Shown here: in pieces, positions 7,007 through 14,397 of the stretch
Numbering within the stretch: position 1 is the stretch's first letter
How the letters are laid out: each line of letters starts with the position of its first letter
DNA from: Armatimonadota bacterium
GTDB lineage: Bacteria > Armatimonadota > Armatimonadia > Armatimonadales > Capsulimonadaceae
DNA: 33,124 bases
NCBI GenBank assembly: GCA_019239955.1
Contig: JAFAZD010000320.1
Coordinates: forward strand, 1 to 33,124
Direction: 5' to 3'
Made by a program: the position numbers and the translations under genes
The notes under the pieces: generated by a model
The model's input: only the letters and a program-made list of their open reading frames with translations
What the model was told of the DNA's origin: nothing
The model's database searches: none

Positions 7007-8245
7007 CTACGGGGCCGGGGACAGGGCGGCGTCGCGCGCCAGATCGGTCATGGTCTCCCTCTTACGGGTGCTGAGGTAGGGGCGCTCAAAGACGAGGAAG
7101 AACAAATAAGCAGTGCCGATGATGACAGGAATGCCGATCAGTACCCAAAAGCCGAACATGAAGCTGAAATGCGATGCGGCCTGCCGCAGTGGGGCGAGCG
7201 TGTTGCTGAGGAAATGCGTGGGCGTCAGCACCCAGTACATGATTGTGATCAGGGGGTAGTGGACCAGGTACAGGGAGTAGGAGAAGGTGCCGAGGAAGAC
7301 CAACGGACGCCAGGAGAACAAGCGCAGCACCGGCATGACCGCGCTCGCCGGGCGCCGGCTGCCGAGCAGGACCAGGGCGGCGGCCATGAAGACGCCGAAC
7401 GCGGCGTCGCAAAGCGGCATGGTTGCCACTGCGTTGAGCGGATGCGTGTACAGCCGGATCGTCCCCGCCAGCCCCAGCGCGCCGATCAGCCAGGCCGAGG
7501 CCGGGCCGGCGGGCCGCTCGGTGCGCGCGGCGACAGCGCCGCCGCAGACTCCCGTGGCGAACAGGAAGACGTACCAGGGACAATTTAAGCTCAGCCCCAG
7601 CGGCGAGGGCGGGAGGAGGAGACTGTAAGCGACGGTGAGGACCGCCCCCAGCGCCGCCGCCAGCGCCAGCATGACCGCCGCATGGTAACGGTGCAGCAGC
7701 CAGACCATGACGGGCAGAAGAAAGTAAATCTTCCATTCAAGGGCCACCGTCCAAGTGGGCAGGTTGAACTCGGGCCCCCAGTGGAAGATGTCCTGCACCA
7801 GCAGGACGTTGATGGCGAGGCTCTTGAGCGAGACAAGTCCCCCCCGCGGGCTGAGGCCGTGAAAGAGCAGGCCGATGAGGGTGGTGATTGCCAGCGCCGC
7901 GTAGTAGGGCGGCAGGATGCGGCGCGCGCGGCGGGCGTAGAAGGCACGGGCGCCGCCTTCCAGATTCCCGCGCCGGGCGACCGGCAGGATCAGGCAGAAG
8001 CCGGACAGCACGATGAAGGTGTCCACGGCCAGATGCACGTAGAACAGCCAGGTGAAGGACCACGCGGGCACGTCGCGCGGGTAAGACTGGAACAGGCGGA
8101 TGAGCACGTGGGCCAGGACGACCCAAAGCGCCGCCAGCGCGCGAATGCCGTCCAGGAATTCCAGGCGTAGACGCGGCGGCTGCGTGCGGGCGTCCATCCC
8201 CCCACGCGGCGACGCGGCGGGCGACTCCGGGTTTTGTAAGAGCAT
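7007..8245 (-). CDS. Acyltransferase 3 family membrane protein (OafA/YrhL type)
   Basis: About 412 residues, polytopic. The family signature (RLEFLDGIRALAALWVVLAHV, with the conserved histidine) is near residue 30. It is followed by LAVDTFIVLSGFCL, RRILPPYYAAL and a run of about ten membrane helices, and ends in VFERPYLSTRKR. Such proteins transfer acyl groups, often acetyl, to sugars of surface polysaccharides or antibiotics at the cytoplasmic membrane. I chose ATG 8245 (MLLQNPES) behind GAGGGG. The frame stays open to 8371, but that extension runs up to the tRNA terminator. The gene converges on the MDR pair; the 82 bases between them hold no clear hairpin. Confidence 0.88.
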   Translation of the reverse strand: MLLQNPESPAASPRGGMDARTQPPRLRLEFLDGIRALAALWVVLAHVLIRLFQSYPRDVPAWSFTWLFYVHLAVDTFIVLSGFCLILPVARRGNLEGGARAFYARRARRILPPYYAALAITTLIGLLFHGLSPRGGLVSLKSLAINVLLVQDIFHWGPEFNLPTWTVALEWKIYFLLPVMVWLLHRYHAAVMLALAAALGAVLTVAYSLLLPPSPLGLSLNCPWYVFLFATGVCGGAVAARTERPAGPASAWLIGALGLAGTIRLYTHPLNAVATMPLCDAAFGVFMAAALVLLGSRRPASAVMPVLRLFSWRPLVFLGTFSYSLYLVHYPLITIMYWVLTPTHFLSNTLAPLRQAASHFSFMFGFWVLIGIPVIIGTAYLFFLVFERPYLSTRKRETMTDLARDAALSPAP

Positions 8246-8372
8246 GCTGATGAGTCCCCTCGGCGAGCAGGAGGAGAGGGAAGATACCCAGATTTTCCCG
8301 CAGCGAAACGCGCCCCGGCCGAAGACCGGCATGGTTAGCGCCTCAGTATTCCCCATGAACCGCAGACTCAAA

Positions 8373-8406
8373 AAGCGCCTTACGGTTCTAAGTCCGTAAG
8401 GCGCTT
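8373..8406 (-). terminator. Intrinsic terminator of the tRNA-Ala gene
   Basis: A perfect 13-bp stem (8373-8385 with 8394-8406) with an 8-base loop. Read on the minus strand it is followed by five Ts, and it begins 9 bases past the tRNA 3' end. Confidence 0.9.
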
Positions 8407-8414
8407 ATCTTGAT

Positions 8415-8490
8415 TGGTGGAGGATAGCGGGATCGAACCGCTGACCTCTTCAATGCCATTGAAGCGCTCTCCCAGCTGAGCTAATCCCCC
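8415..8490 (-). tRNA. tRNA-Ala (anticodon GGC)
   Basis: Full cloverleaf of 76 bases on the minus strand: acceptor GGGGGAT/ATCCTCC, D arm GCTC/GAGC, anticodon stem CTTCA/TGAAG with loop ATGGCAT (anticodon GGC), T arm AGCGG-TTCGATC-CCGCT, discriminator A, and an encoded CCA end. Confidence 0.97.
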
Positions 8491-8504
8491 ACGGGACGAG
8501 AAGT

Positions 8505-8533
8505 ATTATACACGCACGCCCCGAAAAAAGCAA
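8505..8533 (-). promoter_or_regulatory. Promoter of tRNA-Ala
   Basis: On the minus strand TTGCTT (8528-8533), 17-base spacer, TATAAT (8505-8510), 14 bases before the tRNA 5' end. Confidence 0.75.
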
Positions 8534-8695
8534 GCCTTCAGCGGGATCTTGTGAAATTTCATGAATGCGGACCGCCGGGGACTTGCACAGGCACAGCATC
8601 ATGGGCGTCGTTGGCGATGGCGGCGATGCGCTGTTCCCGAACCCAGCGATCAGCCCGGTTCAGAGGCGCTCGCCCGGAAAATTTCGTGGTCGGGG

Positions 8696-8724
8696 TTGTC
8701 ATTTGCTCCGTAACGTGCTATAAT
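8696..8724 (+). promoter_or_regulatory. sigma-70 promoter of lexA
   Basis: TTGTCA (8696-8701), 17-base spacer, TATAAT (8719-8724). Transcription would start near 8731, just before the LexA box. Confidence 0.85.
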
Positions 8725-8736
8725 GCCGTTCAGAGG

Positions 8737-8750
8737 CGAACATACGTTGC
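8737..8750. promoter_or_regulatory. LexA (SOS) box, Gram-positive type
   Basis: CGAACATACGTTGC matches the Bacillus/actinobacterial SOS consensus CGAACRNRYGTTYC at 13 of 14 positions. It lies immediately downstream of the lexA promoter, as expected for autorepression. Confidence 0.85.
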
Positions 8751-8779
8751 CGAACACCTGTGCCTGAAGAGGTGATACC

Positions 8780-9418
8780 ATGCCGAAGCCGCTGTCCACA
8801 CGCCAGAGACAAATTTTACACTATATCCAGCAGCACGTCGAGGCGCACGGCTACCCGCCGACCGTGCGCGAGATCGGGACTGCTGTGAACCTATCATCGT
8901 CTTCCACCGTCCACGCGCACCTGAAGGCTCTGGAAGAGCAGGGACTGATCCAGCGCGACGCGGTGCTGACGCGGGCGATCAAGGTCGTGTCCGCGCCCGC
9001 CAACGTCGCCCGCCCGCCGGCCAAGGCCGTCGTCCACGTCCCCATCATCGGGACCGTCGCCGCCGGCAAGCCGCGCCTGGCGATGGAGGACATCGAGGAC
9101 GTATTCCCGCTGCCGCAGGACTTTGCCTCGGGCGAAAGCTTCATGCTCGAGGTCAAAGGCGACAGCATGATCGAGGACGGCATCCACGAGGGCGATTACG
9201 TGGTCGTGCGCCGCCAGCCGACCGCCGACAACGGCGAGACGGTCGTAGCGATGGTCTATGACGAGGCCAGCGGGACGGTGGAGGCCACCGTGAAGCGCTT
9301 CTTCAAGGAGCGTGCGCGCATCCGTCTGCAGCCGGCCAACAAGCGCATGAAGCCGATGCACTTCACGGACGTGCAGATCGCCGGCAAGGTCGTCGGCCTC
9401 GTGCGCCGCATGGCGTAG
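8780..9418 (+). CDS. lexA: SOS repressor LexA
   Basis: Represses DNA-damage genes and cleaves itself when RecA filaments form. The winged helix-turn-helix is at residues 1-65 (GYPPTVREIGTAVNLSSSSTVHAHL). The self-cleavage site is A95-G96 (GTVAAGKP). The serine of the catalytic dyad is S129 (KGDSMIEDG) and the lysine is K172 (ATVKRF). At 212 residues it is of normal length. The start follows GAGGTGA. The upstream SOS box indicates autoregulation. An SRPBCC gene follows on the same strand after a repeat-containing gap and may or may not be co-transcribed. Confidence 0.98.
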   Translation: MPKPLSTRQRQILHYIQQHVEAHGYPPTVREIGTAVNLSSSSTVHAHLKALEEQGLIQRDAVLTRAIKVVSAPANVARPPAKAVVHVPIIGTVAAGKPRLAMEDIEDVFPLPQDFASGESFMLEVKGDSMIEDGIHEGDYVVVRRQPTADNGETVVAMVYDEASGTVEATVKRFFKERARIRLQPANKRMKPMHFTDVQIAGKVVGLVRRMA

Positions 9419-9435
9419 GACGGCCCTCCACGGCC

Positions 9436-9492
9436 CCCGATCCCCTCACCCGGCGCGCAAGCGCGCCACCCTCTCCCCCACGGCGGCGAGGG
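9436..9492. repeat. GC-rich palindromic repeat between lexA and the SRPBCC gene
   Basis: CCCCTCACCC, then the hairpin GGCGCGC-AA-GCGCGCC, then ACCCTCTCCCCCACGGCGGCGAGGG. It resembles the short C/G-rich intergenic repeats elsewhere in this window and may work as a weak terminator. Confidence 0.6.
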
Positions 9493-9506
9493 TAGGACAA
9501 TAGGAT

Positions 9507-9959
9507 ATGCCGCACATTGAGAATGAGGTGCTGGTGAACGCGCCGCTGGAGAAGGTGTACGCGCTGGCAAAGGATGTCGAGTCGTTCCCGCAGTTCATGC
9601 CGGATGTGGAAAGCATTCACATCGCCGAGCGCAGCGCCGATGGACAGCGGACCGTCACCGACTGGGTGGGGGTGGCGTCCGACTTCAAGCTGAAGGTGCG
9701 CTGGACGGAGGAGGACCTCTGGGACGACGCCGCGCACACCTGCCGCTTTTCCCAGGTCAAAGGCGACTACCAGCAGTACGGCGGGACGTGGACGTTTACC
9801 CAAGAAGCGGGGGGGCGGACCAGGTTCGCCTCGGCCATTGACTATGAACTGGACATCCCGCTCATCGGGCCGCTGCTCAAGTCGCTGGTGGCGAAACTGA
9901 TGCGGGAGAACACGCAGCGGATACTGGACGCCATCAAGCGCCGCGCCGAGGGCGCGTAG
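9507..9959 (+). CDS. SRPBCC / aromatase-cyclase-like protein
   Basis: About 150 residues covering a complete START-like fold. The N-terminus (IENEVLVNAPLEKVYALAKDVESFPQFMPDVESI) is typical of the COQ10/RatA-like group. The segments GGTWTFTQEAGG and FASAIDYELDIPLIGPLLKSLVAKLMREN are the end strands and the long C-terminal helix. There is no signal peptide. Its last 26 bases overlap the end of the convergent SpoIID-domain gene. Relatives bind hydrophobic ligands or act on ribosomes; I cannot assign which. Confidence 0.87.
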   Translation: MPHIENEVLVNAPLEKVYALAKDVESFPQFMPDVESIHIAERSADGQRTVTDWVGVASDFKLKVRWTEEDLWDDAAHTCRFSQVKGDYQQYGGTWTFTQEAGGRTRFASAIDYELDIPLIGPLLKSLVAKLMRENTQRILDAIKRRAEGA

Positions 9960-11262
9960 CGACTGCCCCCCGGCCCGCCCTCGCCCCCGGCCCCTCTCCC
10001 TCACGGGGGAGAGGGGAGGTGAAGGACGCGGCGGGGGCCAGCGTGGTGCCGACATAGTAGTGGCGCAGGATGTCCGCGTAGGTCTTGCGGTAAGGGGGCG
10101 ATGCCATAGCGACCGCCCCTTCCTGTGACATCCCCAGCCCGTGCCCCCAGCCCTTTCCCCGGAACTGATAATCCCCGTCCGGCAGGATCGTCAGCGTCAC
10201 CCGCGTACTCCGCAGCACGTCGTAGCCCAGGATGCGGCGCAGCTGCGTCCCCGTCACCGTCTTCGTTGTGCCGTCCGTGCTGATGACAGTGGCCGTGGTG
10301 ATGCGGCCGGAGGCGTCAAAGCCGTCCAGGGTCAGCGAGGCGAAGTCGTCCACTTGGGTGAGGGGGTCGCGGGCGAGGGCGGCCTGCAGCTGGGCGGGGG
10401 TAAACGTCTGCGTCCAGGTGTGGTACTTGGCGTCGGCGGCGTAGTCCGGGGCATTCGGCCCGGGAGCATCCAGAACGGCCTGGAGATAAGGGCTGGCCGG
10501 GTCAACGGCCGTCATGCCGCCGCTGTCGGTGGAGTAGGGGGCGTCAATCAGCGTCCCGTGCCAGGTCAGCACGAGGCCGCGCGTGGCGTCCACAGCAGCG
10601 TTGGAGGCGGCGGTCTCGCCGTCCCAGCCGTCGTAGCCCTCGCTGCGGGTAGTGTCGTCCAGGTCAAAGCCCTCGGACGCGAACTTGCCGCGATTCTTCA
10701 GGGCATAGGTGCGGGCGGCGACCGCCTGCGCCTTCATGGCCTCCATTGGAACGTGCGTGCCGATTTCGGCGGGAATCACGCCGTACAGATACTCTTCGAG
10801 CGGCACCGTGTTGATGACGCGCAGCGTGCCGTCGTCCTCGCGCCGGACGGTCAGGGTGCCGCGATAGTGGTTCCAAACGATCCGTGTCCCGTGCAGGGGA
10901 GGGAAAGAATCGACGCGGGCGATCTTGAGGAGGCCGTCATGGTCGGCCAGGGCGGAGACGGGGACGGCACGATCCAGCGCGCCCGCCGCGCCATTGAGGT
11001 CGCGGATCAGCCGCAAGCCATCGGGAAGGGCGGTGACGCGGTAGACCCCGCCGGGGACGCCGTGCAGCAAGGGGCGGCCCGTCATCGTGTCCTGGACGAT
11101 GAAACTGGTGTCGCTGGAGAGGAGCAGGGTCTGAGCGTGCGCGAACCGCTTTTCCAGGCCGATACGGAGGAGAACGGTCCCCCCGCCCCCAATCCTGGGG
11201 GAGTCAGAAAGGGCCGAAGGACCAATGGCGAGCAGGCAGAGGGCCAGAAGTGAAGCGCGCAT
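9934..11262 (-). CDS. SpoIID/LytB-domain exported protein
   Basis: About 442 residues with a signal peptide (MRASLLALCLLAIGPSALS). The SpoIID domain spans roughly residues 125-390: VINTVPLEEYLYGVIPAEIG, EAMKAQAVAARTYAL, DSGGMTA, LRRILGYDVLRS and FRGKGWGHGLGMSQEGA are all family hallmarks. SpoIID proteins are lytic transglycosylases acting on denuded glycan strands; in non-sporulating phyla they are taken as cell-wall remodelling factors. GAGGAAAC precedes the start. Two segments come from palindromic repeats: residues about 20-30 (DSPRIGGGG) and the last 30 or so (SPLPREGEGPGARAG...). The latter makes the gene overlap its convergent neighbour by 26 bases, so the original stop was probably upstream of the repeat. 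Confidence 0.9.
   Translation of the reverse strand: MRASLLALCLLAIGPSALSDSPRIGGGGTVLLRIGLEKRFAHAQTLLLSSDTSFIVQDTMTGRPLLHGVPGGVYRVTALPDGLRLIRDLNGAAGALDRAVPVSALADHDGLLKIARVDSFPPLHGTRIVWNHYRGTLTVRREDDGTLRVINTVPLEEYLYGVIPAEIGTHVPMEAMKAQAVAARTYALKNRGKFASEGFDLDDTTRSEGYDGWDGETAASNAAVDATRGLVLTWHGTLIDAPYSTDSGGMTAVDPASPYLQAVLDAPGPNAPDYAADAKYHTWTQTFTPAQLQAALARDPLTQVDDFASLTLDGFDASGRITTATVISTDGTTKTVTGTQLRRILGYDVLRSTRVTLTILPDGDYQFRGKGWGHGLGMSQEGAVAMASPPYRKTYADILRHYYVGTTLAPAASFTSPLPREGEGPGARAGRGAVATRPRRGA
9975..10019. repeat. Palindromic repeat encoding the C-terminal tail of the SpoIID-domain protein
   Basis: A C-rich left flank leads into a hairpin of CCCCTCTCCC (9991-10000) with GGGAGAGGGG (10007-10016). 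Read on the minus strand in frame it gives SPLPREGEGPGARAG, the translation such repeats typically give when a gene runs into them. Confidence 0.75.
11178..11204 (-). repeat. CCCCCAG-ATTGGGGG palindrome inside the SpoIID-domain gene
   Basis: The core CCCCC-AATCCT-GGGGG (11186-11201) with C/G-rich flanks belongs to the same family as the repeats at 14431, 17108, 31976 and 32019. It lies in frame just after the signal peptide, adding about ten residues. Confidence 0.75.
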
Positions 11263-11288
11263 GTTTCCTCCTCGTGGGAGTCAGAATC

Positions 11289-11313
11289 ATAGCCCAGGAC
11301 GTTCCTGGGCTAT
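11289..11313 (-). terminator. Hairpin downstream of tRNA-Pro
   Basis: A perfect 11-bp stem (11289-11299 with 11303-11313) with a 3-base loop, 7 bases past the tRNA 3' end. It separates the tRNA from the SpoIID-domain gene. The T-run (ATTTTG) is on the plus-strand side, so termination efficiency on the minus strand is uncertain. Confidence 0.6.
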
Positions 11314-11320
11314 TTTGTAA

Positions 11321-11394
11321 TCGGGGCGACAGGATTTGAACCTGCGGCCTTTCAGTCCCGAACCGAACGCGCTACCAAACTGCGCCACGCCCCG
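11321..11394 (-). tRNA. tRNA-Pro (anticodon CGG)
   Basis: Minus-strand cloverleaf: acceptor CGGGGCG/CGCCCCG, D arm GCGC/GCGC, anticodon stem TTCGG/CTGAA with loop TTCGGGA (anticodon CGG followed by G37, as in proline tRNAs), T arm GCAGG-TTCAAAT-CCTGT, discriminator A. CCA is not encoded, unlike the tRNA-Ala gene in this window. Confidence 0.96.
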
Positions 11395-11423
11395 ATAAAT
11401 GCGGCCGCTGTGTGACGGAAGAT

Positions 11424-11453
11424 AGTCTAGCACAAAGCAGGCGGCAAAGTCAA
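11424..11453 (-). promoter_or_regulatory. Promoter of tRNA-Pro
   Basis: Minus-strand TTGACT (11448-11453), 18-base spacer, TAGACT (11424-11429), 29 bases before the tRNA. The -35 box overlaps the stop codon of the upstream desaturase gene. Confidence 0.65.
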
Positions 11454-12625
11454 GCCCTGTCCGGGCCGAGCGGCGGGCAGGTGCGGACGAACTCCGTCGG
11501 GGCCACTTGGTCCAGGCCGTATTTGGCCTCGTAGCGGTGGATGCGCGTGAAGAGGCGCGTGACGGCGTCCTCGATGTACCCGTAGTCCAGTGAGCCGAAG
11601 AGGGCCGTGTCGCGCATCCGACCGTCGGCCTCCGGGACCTGGCGGGAGAGGCGGACGCCGTTCTCCAGCGCCTTGCGGCCTTCAATGCCCAATTTGCCCA
11701 GGGCGACCTGGACGACGTCCTTGGAATACTCGCGGGGGCCGTAAATGGCGGTCCTGTAGATGGCCTCGCCGAACCGGTCGTAGTCCGGGATGATGTCCAT
11801 CGCCGGCATGGCGAAGTGCTTGAGCACGTCGGCCAGCGCCTCCAGCGACTCGACCGGGAAGTAGTAGAGGAAGACGCGAGCGGTCTCCAGGAAGAAGTCG
11901 TAGTGCGCGCCCTCGTCAATGGCGATGGTACGGGCGGCGTGCTGCAACACGGGGTCGTGGTGCGGGTTGGGGCGGGTGACGTCGCCGTCCGTGACCGTCT
12001 CGCCCTTGACGAGCAGGCCGAAGTTGAGGTAGTTGACCTGCGTGGCGCGCTCCTGGATGATCTGGTAGAAGAGCATCCGCAGGGGGTCCTCCCACCCCAC
12101 GGTCCACTCGCTGTTGCGCAGGGACCCCATGTACTCTTCCAGCCACTCGCGGCTGCGGGCGCGGGTGAACAGCAGCGCATTGCGCCACAGGTCCGAGTGC
12201 TTCTCCTCCTCCGCGCCCCAGCGCAGCAGGTACTGGGAGCGCCCGTGGCTGGGGCGTACCAGCTTCATGATCTGGCCGACGTAGTCGGGCGTGTACTGCT
12301 CGACGGCGAAGAACCCTTGCAGGATGGCGACGACCTCCGGCGAGGGATCACGGCGGGCGCTGCGCCACTCGATGTCGCGGTCGGGGCTCCAGTTGCGCAG
12401 GGTCTGCGAGCGCTCGGTGTACCAGCGGTAGAGGCCCAGGAAGGCGCGCTCGGCCAGCCGGGTGCGCTCCGCACGGCTGAGGATCCCGGGGGCGACGCGC
12501 GGCCGATCCTGTTCGATCTCGGCGGTGACTTCGTGAATGTTGGGTGTCAATGAATCTTCCGTCTGTCTCAACGTGTATTGCTTTGGCTGTTGTGAATTTC
12601 CTGCGTCGCCTGTCGGCGTTGCCAT
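11450..12625 (-). CDS. Acyl-[acyl-carrier-protein] desaturase (ferritin-like di-iron)
   Basis: Introduces a double bond into acyl chains bound to acyl carrier protein, using O2 and reduced ferredoxin. The di-iron ligands of the family are visible: E109 (FFAVEQY), the first ExxH at E140-H143 (EEEKH), E192 (IIQERATQ) and the second ExxH at E238-H241 (DEGAH). The 391-residue length fits stearoyl-ACP desaturases; there is no signal peptide. The start is uncertain. ATG 12625 has no ribosome site, and a TATAAT ends 2 bases upstream of it. TTG 12550 has GGAAG 5 bases upstream and would give 366 residues, still with all ligands. The gene stands alone between tRNA-Pro and a divergent lipoprotein gene. 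Confidence 0.85.
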   Translation of the reverse strand: MATPTGDAGNSQQPKQYTLRQTEDSLTPNIHEVTAEIEQDRPRVAPGILSRAERTRLAERAFLGLYRWYTERSQTLRNWSPDRDIEWRSARRDPSPEVVAILQGFFAVEQYTPDYVGQIMKLVRPSHGRSQYLLRWGAEEEKHSDLWRNALLFTRARSREWLEEYMGSLRNSEWTVGWEDPLRMLFYQIIQERATQVNYLNFGLLVKGETVTDGDVTRPNPHHDPVLQHAARTIAIDEGAHYDFFLETARVFLYYFPVESLEALADVLKHFAMPAMDIIPDYDRFGEAIYRTAIYGPREYSKDVVQVALGKLGIEGRKALENGVRLSRQVPEADGRMRDTALFGSLDYGYIEDAVTRLFTRIHRYEAKYGLDQVAPTEFVRTCPPLGPDRA

Positions 12626-12627
12626 GT

Positions 12628-12656
12628 ATTATAAAATATAACCGTTAAAAATGCAA
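12628..12656 (-). promoter_or_regulatory. Candidate promoter of the desaturase gene
   Basis: Minus-strand TTGCAT (12651-12656), 17-base spacer, TATAAT (12628-12633) in an AT-rich island. Transcription would start at about 12621, inside the codons after ATG 12625, which argues for the downstream TTG start. Confidence 0.5.
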
Positions 12657-12830
12657 GCCGCGACGGAAAACTCGTCCATCGAATGCATGGATCAAACCCC
12701 AGTATAGCGCACTCCGCTCGGCGTCCGCATGGGCCAAAAGACCTATTTTTTGCCGGGATTATTCATGGCGGCGGGGCCGGCGGAACCTTTGCCGACGGCG
12801 CGACGCTGTTGGCGGAAAAGGAGCAAGACC

Positions 12831-14390
12831 ATGTCCCGAGGATGGAAAGCGATCATTGCACTCTTGTCGCTGGCGAGCGTCCCGCTGGGCCTGGCGGGAT
12901 GCGGCCAACATCAGTCGCCCTCTTCGTCGCCGCTGTCGGCGACGCCGCTGGTGGCCGGGTCGCCGGCGCTTCCGCCCGCCGCGGCCCCGACTACGACACC
13001 GTTCCAGCCCTATGCGCTGGTCAATCAGCCCCCGCCGAAGCCGCCGGTCGTGACGCACCGGCATCGCGTCCTGCACCTGACGCGGCGCGGCCGTCAGGTC
13101 TATCTCGCCGATAGTGACGGGCACTACTACCACGTCGGCCGCGACCGCCGGGGGCGCATCTTTCCGACCTACACGGACCCCGCGACCCATGCCGTGTACC
13201 CGCTGTATTACGACTCGGCCCGGGATCGCCTCTACCGCCTGGCGCGCAGCGACGACGGGCATTTCTATCGCGGATATGTGGACGACCCCGCCAACCGCTT
13301 CTACCGAGACGACTGGGATTACGAGCGGGTGACGGCGGGGGGGCGGCCCGTCGTCAGCAATTCGTACAACACGTACAACGAAAACATTTACAACTACGGC
13401 CCCGGCTACCCGTACCCTCGGGGCTACAATGTCACCGAGGGCACGTACTTTCCTCCGCCGCCTTACCCCTATGTCGTGCCCCCCGCCCACTACGGCAGTC
13501 ACCACAACGACAACTGGCTGTGGGCGATCCCGGTGATCATCGGCGCATACCTGCTGCTGCGCCCGCACCACTACTCGCCGCCGCCCGTGCGCTCGACCAC
13601 CGTGATCGTCCAGCAGCGTAATACGATCATCAACTCGTCCTCATCGAGTGTGTTTGTGCCGGGTTACGGCAGAGGCGAGCCGCCGCCGCCCCGCCCTTTG
13701 GCTCCCCGGGTGCGCCCGGCGACGACCTTCCGCGCCCCGCTGGCCCCAATGGCCGCCGTCCCTGCCGCGATCGCTCTCCGCAAGGCGTCCGCGATTCATC
13801 CGGTCGCCCATCCGCTGCCGGCAGCCCGCCCGTTGGCCCTGACGCATCCGCACGTCATGACCAACCGACAAACTCATGCAATGGCCTTCCACCGCCCGCG
13901 CCCCGTGATCCACCCGCGCCCGGCGGTCATCGTGCCGGCGCAGCGAGCGGCGTCACACCCGGCTTATCGCATGGAGCGCCCGCGCCTCGCGGCGCACTTC
14001 GTCCGGTCCCGCCCCGCGCCCAGCCATGTGGAGGCGCGCCCGGTCTCCCGTCCGGCGCGGGTGGTCGCGCCGCCAATCCCTCGGCGTCCCCTCATCCGGC
14101 CCGTCGCCGACGCGAGACCGTTGCCGCCCCCGGTTCGCCGCCTGCGTCCTTCACCACCGCCGCGCCGCGAGGTCGTTCGAACGCAACCGGTGGTCTATCC
14201 CCGGCCGATGGTCCATCCCCGGCCGGAAGCGAGGCCGCACCTGGTATCAAGGCCCCGCCCGGCGTTCAAGCCCATGCCGAAGCCCGCACCGAGGCTGGCC
14301 GCGCGGCCCGTGGCACGGTCCGTGCCTCGGCCCCGTGTGAGAGAACGTCCCGCGGTCAAGCCAGGCAAGCCCGGTGCGCCCCGGCATTGA
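12831..14390 (+). CDS. Pro/Arg/His-rich lipoprotein of unknown function
   Basis: About 519 residues. The signal peptide ends in a lipobox (GLAGC, lipidated C24), so the mature protein is membrane-anchored. Residues about 80-190 hold tyrosine-rich segments of the type DSDGHYYHVGRD, YYDSARDRLYRL and SDDGHFYRGYVDD, an internally repetitive region. A hydrophobic stretch (WLWAIPVIIGAYLLL) follows near residue 240. The last 250 residues are low-complexity, very rich in Pro, Arg, Ala and His (RPRPVIHPRP, VYPRPMVHPRPEARP) and strongly basic. AAGGAG precedes ATG 12831. The frame is open further upstream to 12729, but without a ribosome site. Binding to acidic surface polymer or nucleic acid is possible but unproven. 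Confidence 0.75.
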   Translation: MSRGWKAIIALLSLASVPLGLAGCGQHQSPSSSPLSATPLVAGSPALPPAAAPTTTPFQPYALVNQPPPKPPVVTHRHRVLHLTRRGRQVYLADSDGHYYHVGRDRRGRIFPTYTDPATHAVYPLYYDSARDRLYRLARSDDGHFYRGYVDDPANRFYRDDWDYERVTAGGRPVVSNSYNTYNENIYNYGPGYPYPRGYNVTEGTYFPPPPYPYVVPPAHYGSHHNDNWLWAIPVIIGAYLLLRPHHYSPPPVRSTTVIVQQRNTIINSSSSSVFVPGYGRGEPPPPRPLAPRVRPATTFRAPLAPMAAVPAAIALRKASAIHPVAHPLPAARPLALTHPHVMTNRQTHAMAFHRPRPVIHPRPAVIVPAQRAASHPAYRMERPRLAAHFVRSRPAPSHVEARPVSRPARVVAPPIPRRPLIRPVADARPLPPPVRRLRPSPPPRREVVRTQPVVYPRPMVHPRPEARPHLVSRPRPAFKPMPKPAPRLAARPVARSVPRPRVRERPAVKPGKPGAPRH

Positions 14391-14397
14391 AATAAGG

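Noticed and set aside
8246-8371. N-terminal extension of the acyltransferase frame
   Set aside because: It lacks a ribosome site, reaches the tRNA-Ala terminator, and the family start begins near 8180-8245.
8658-8738. 11-bp direct repeat GTTCAGAGGCG at 8658 and 8728 around the lexA promoter
   Set aside because: Only two copies, one beside the LexA box; no symmetry or known site, could be chance.
8551-8775. Small plus-strand frame before lexA
   Set aside because: It runs through the lexA promoter, SOS box and ribosome site; no domain seen.
10141-11253. Long plus-strand frame opposite the SpoIID-domain gene
   Set aside because: Antisense shadow of a GC-rich gene with clear domain homology on the other strand.
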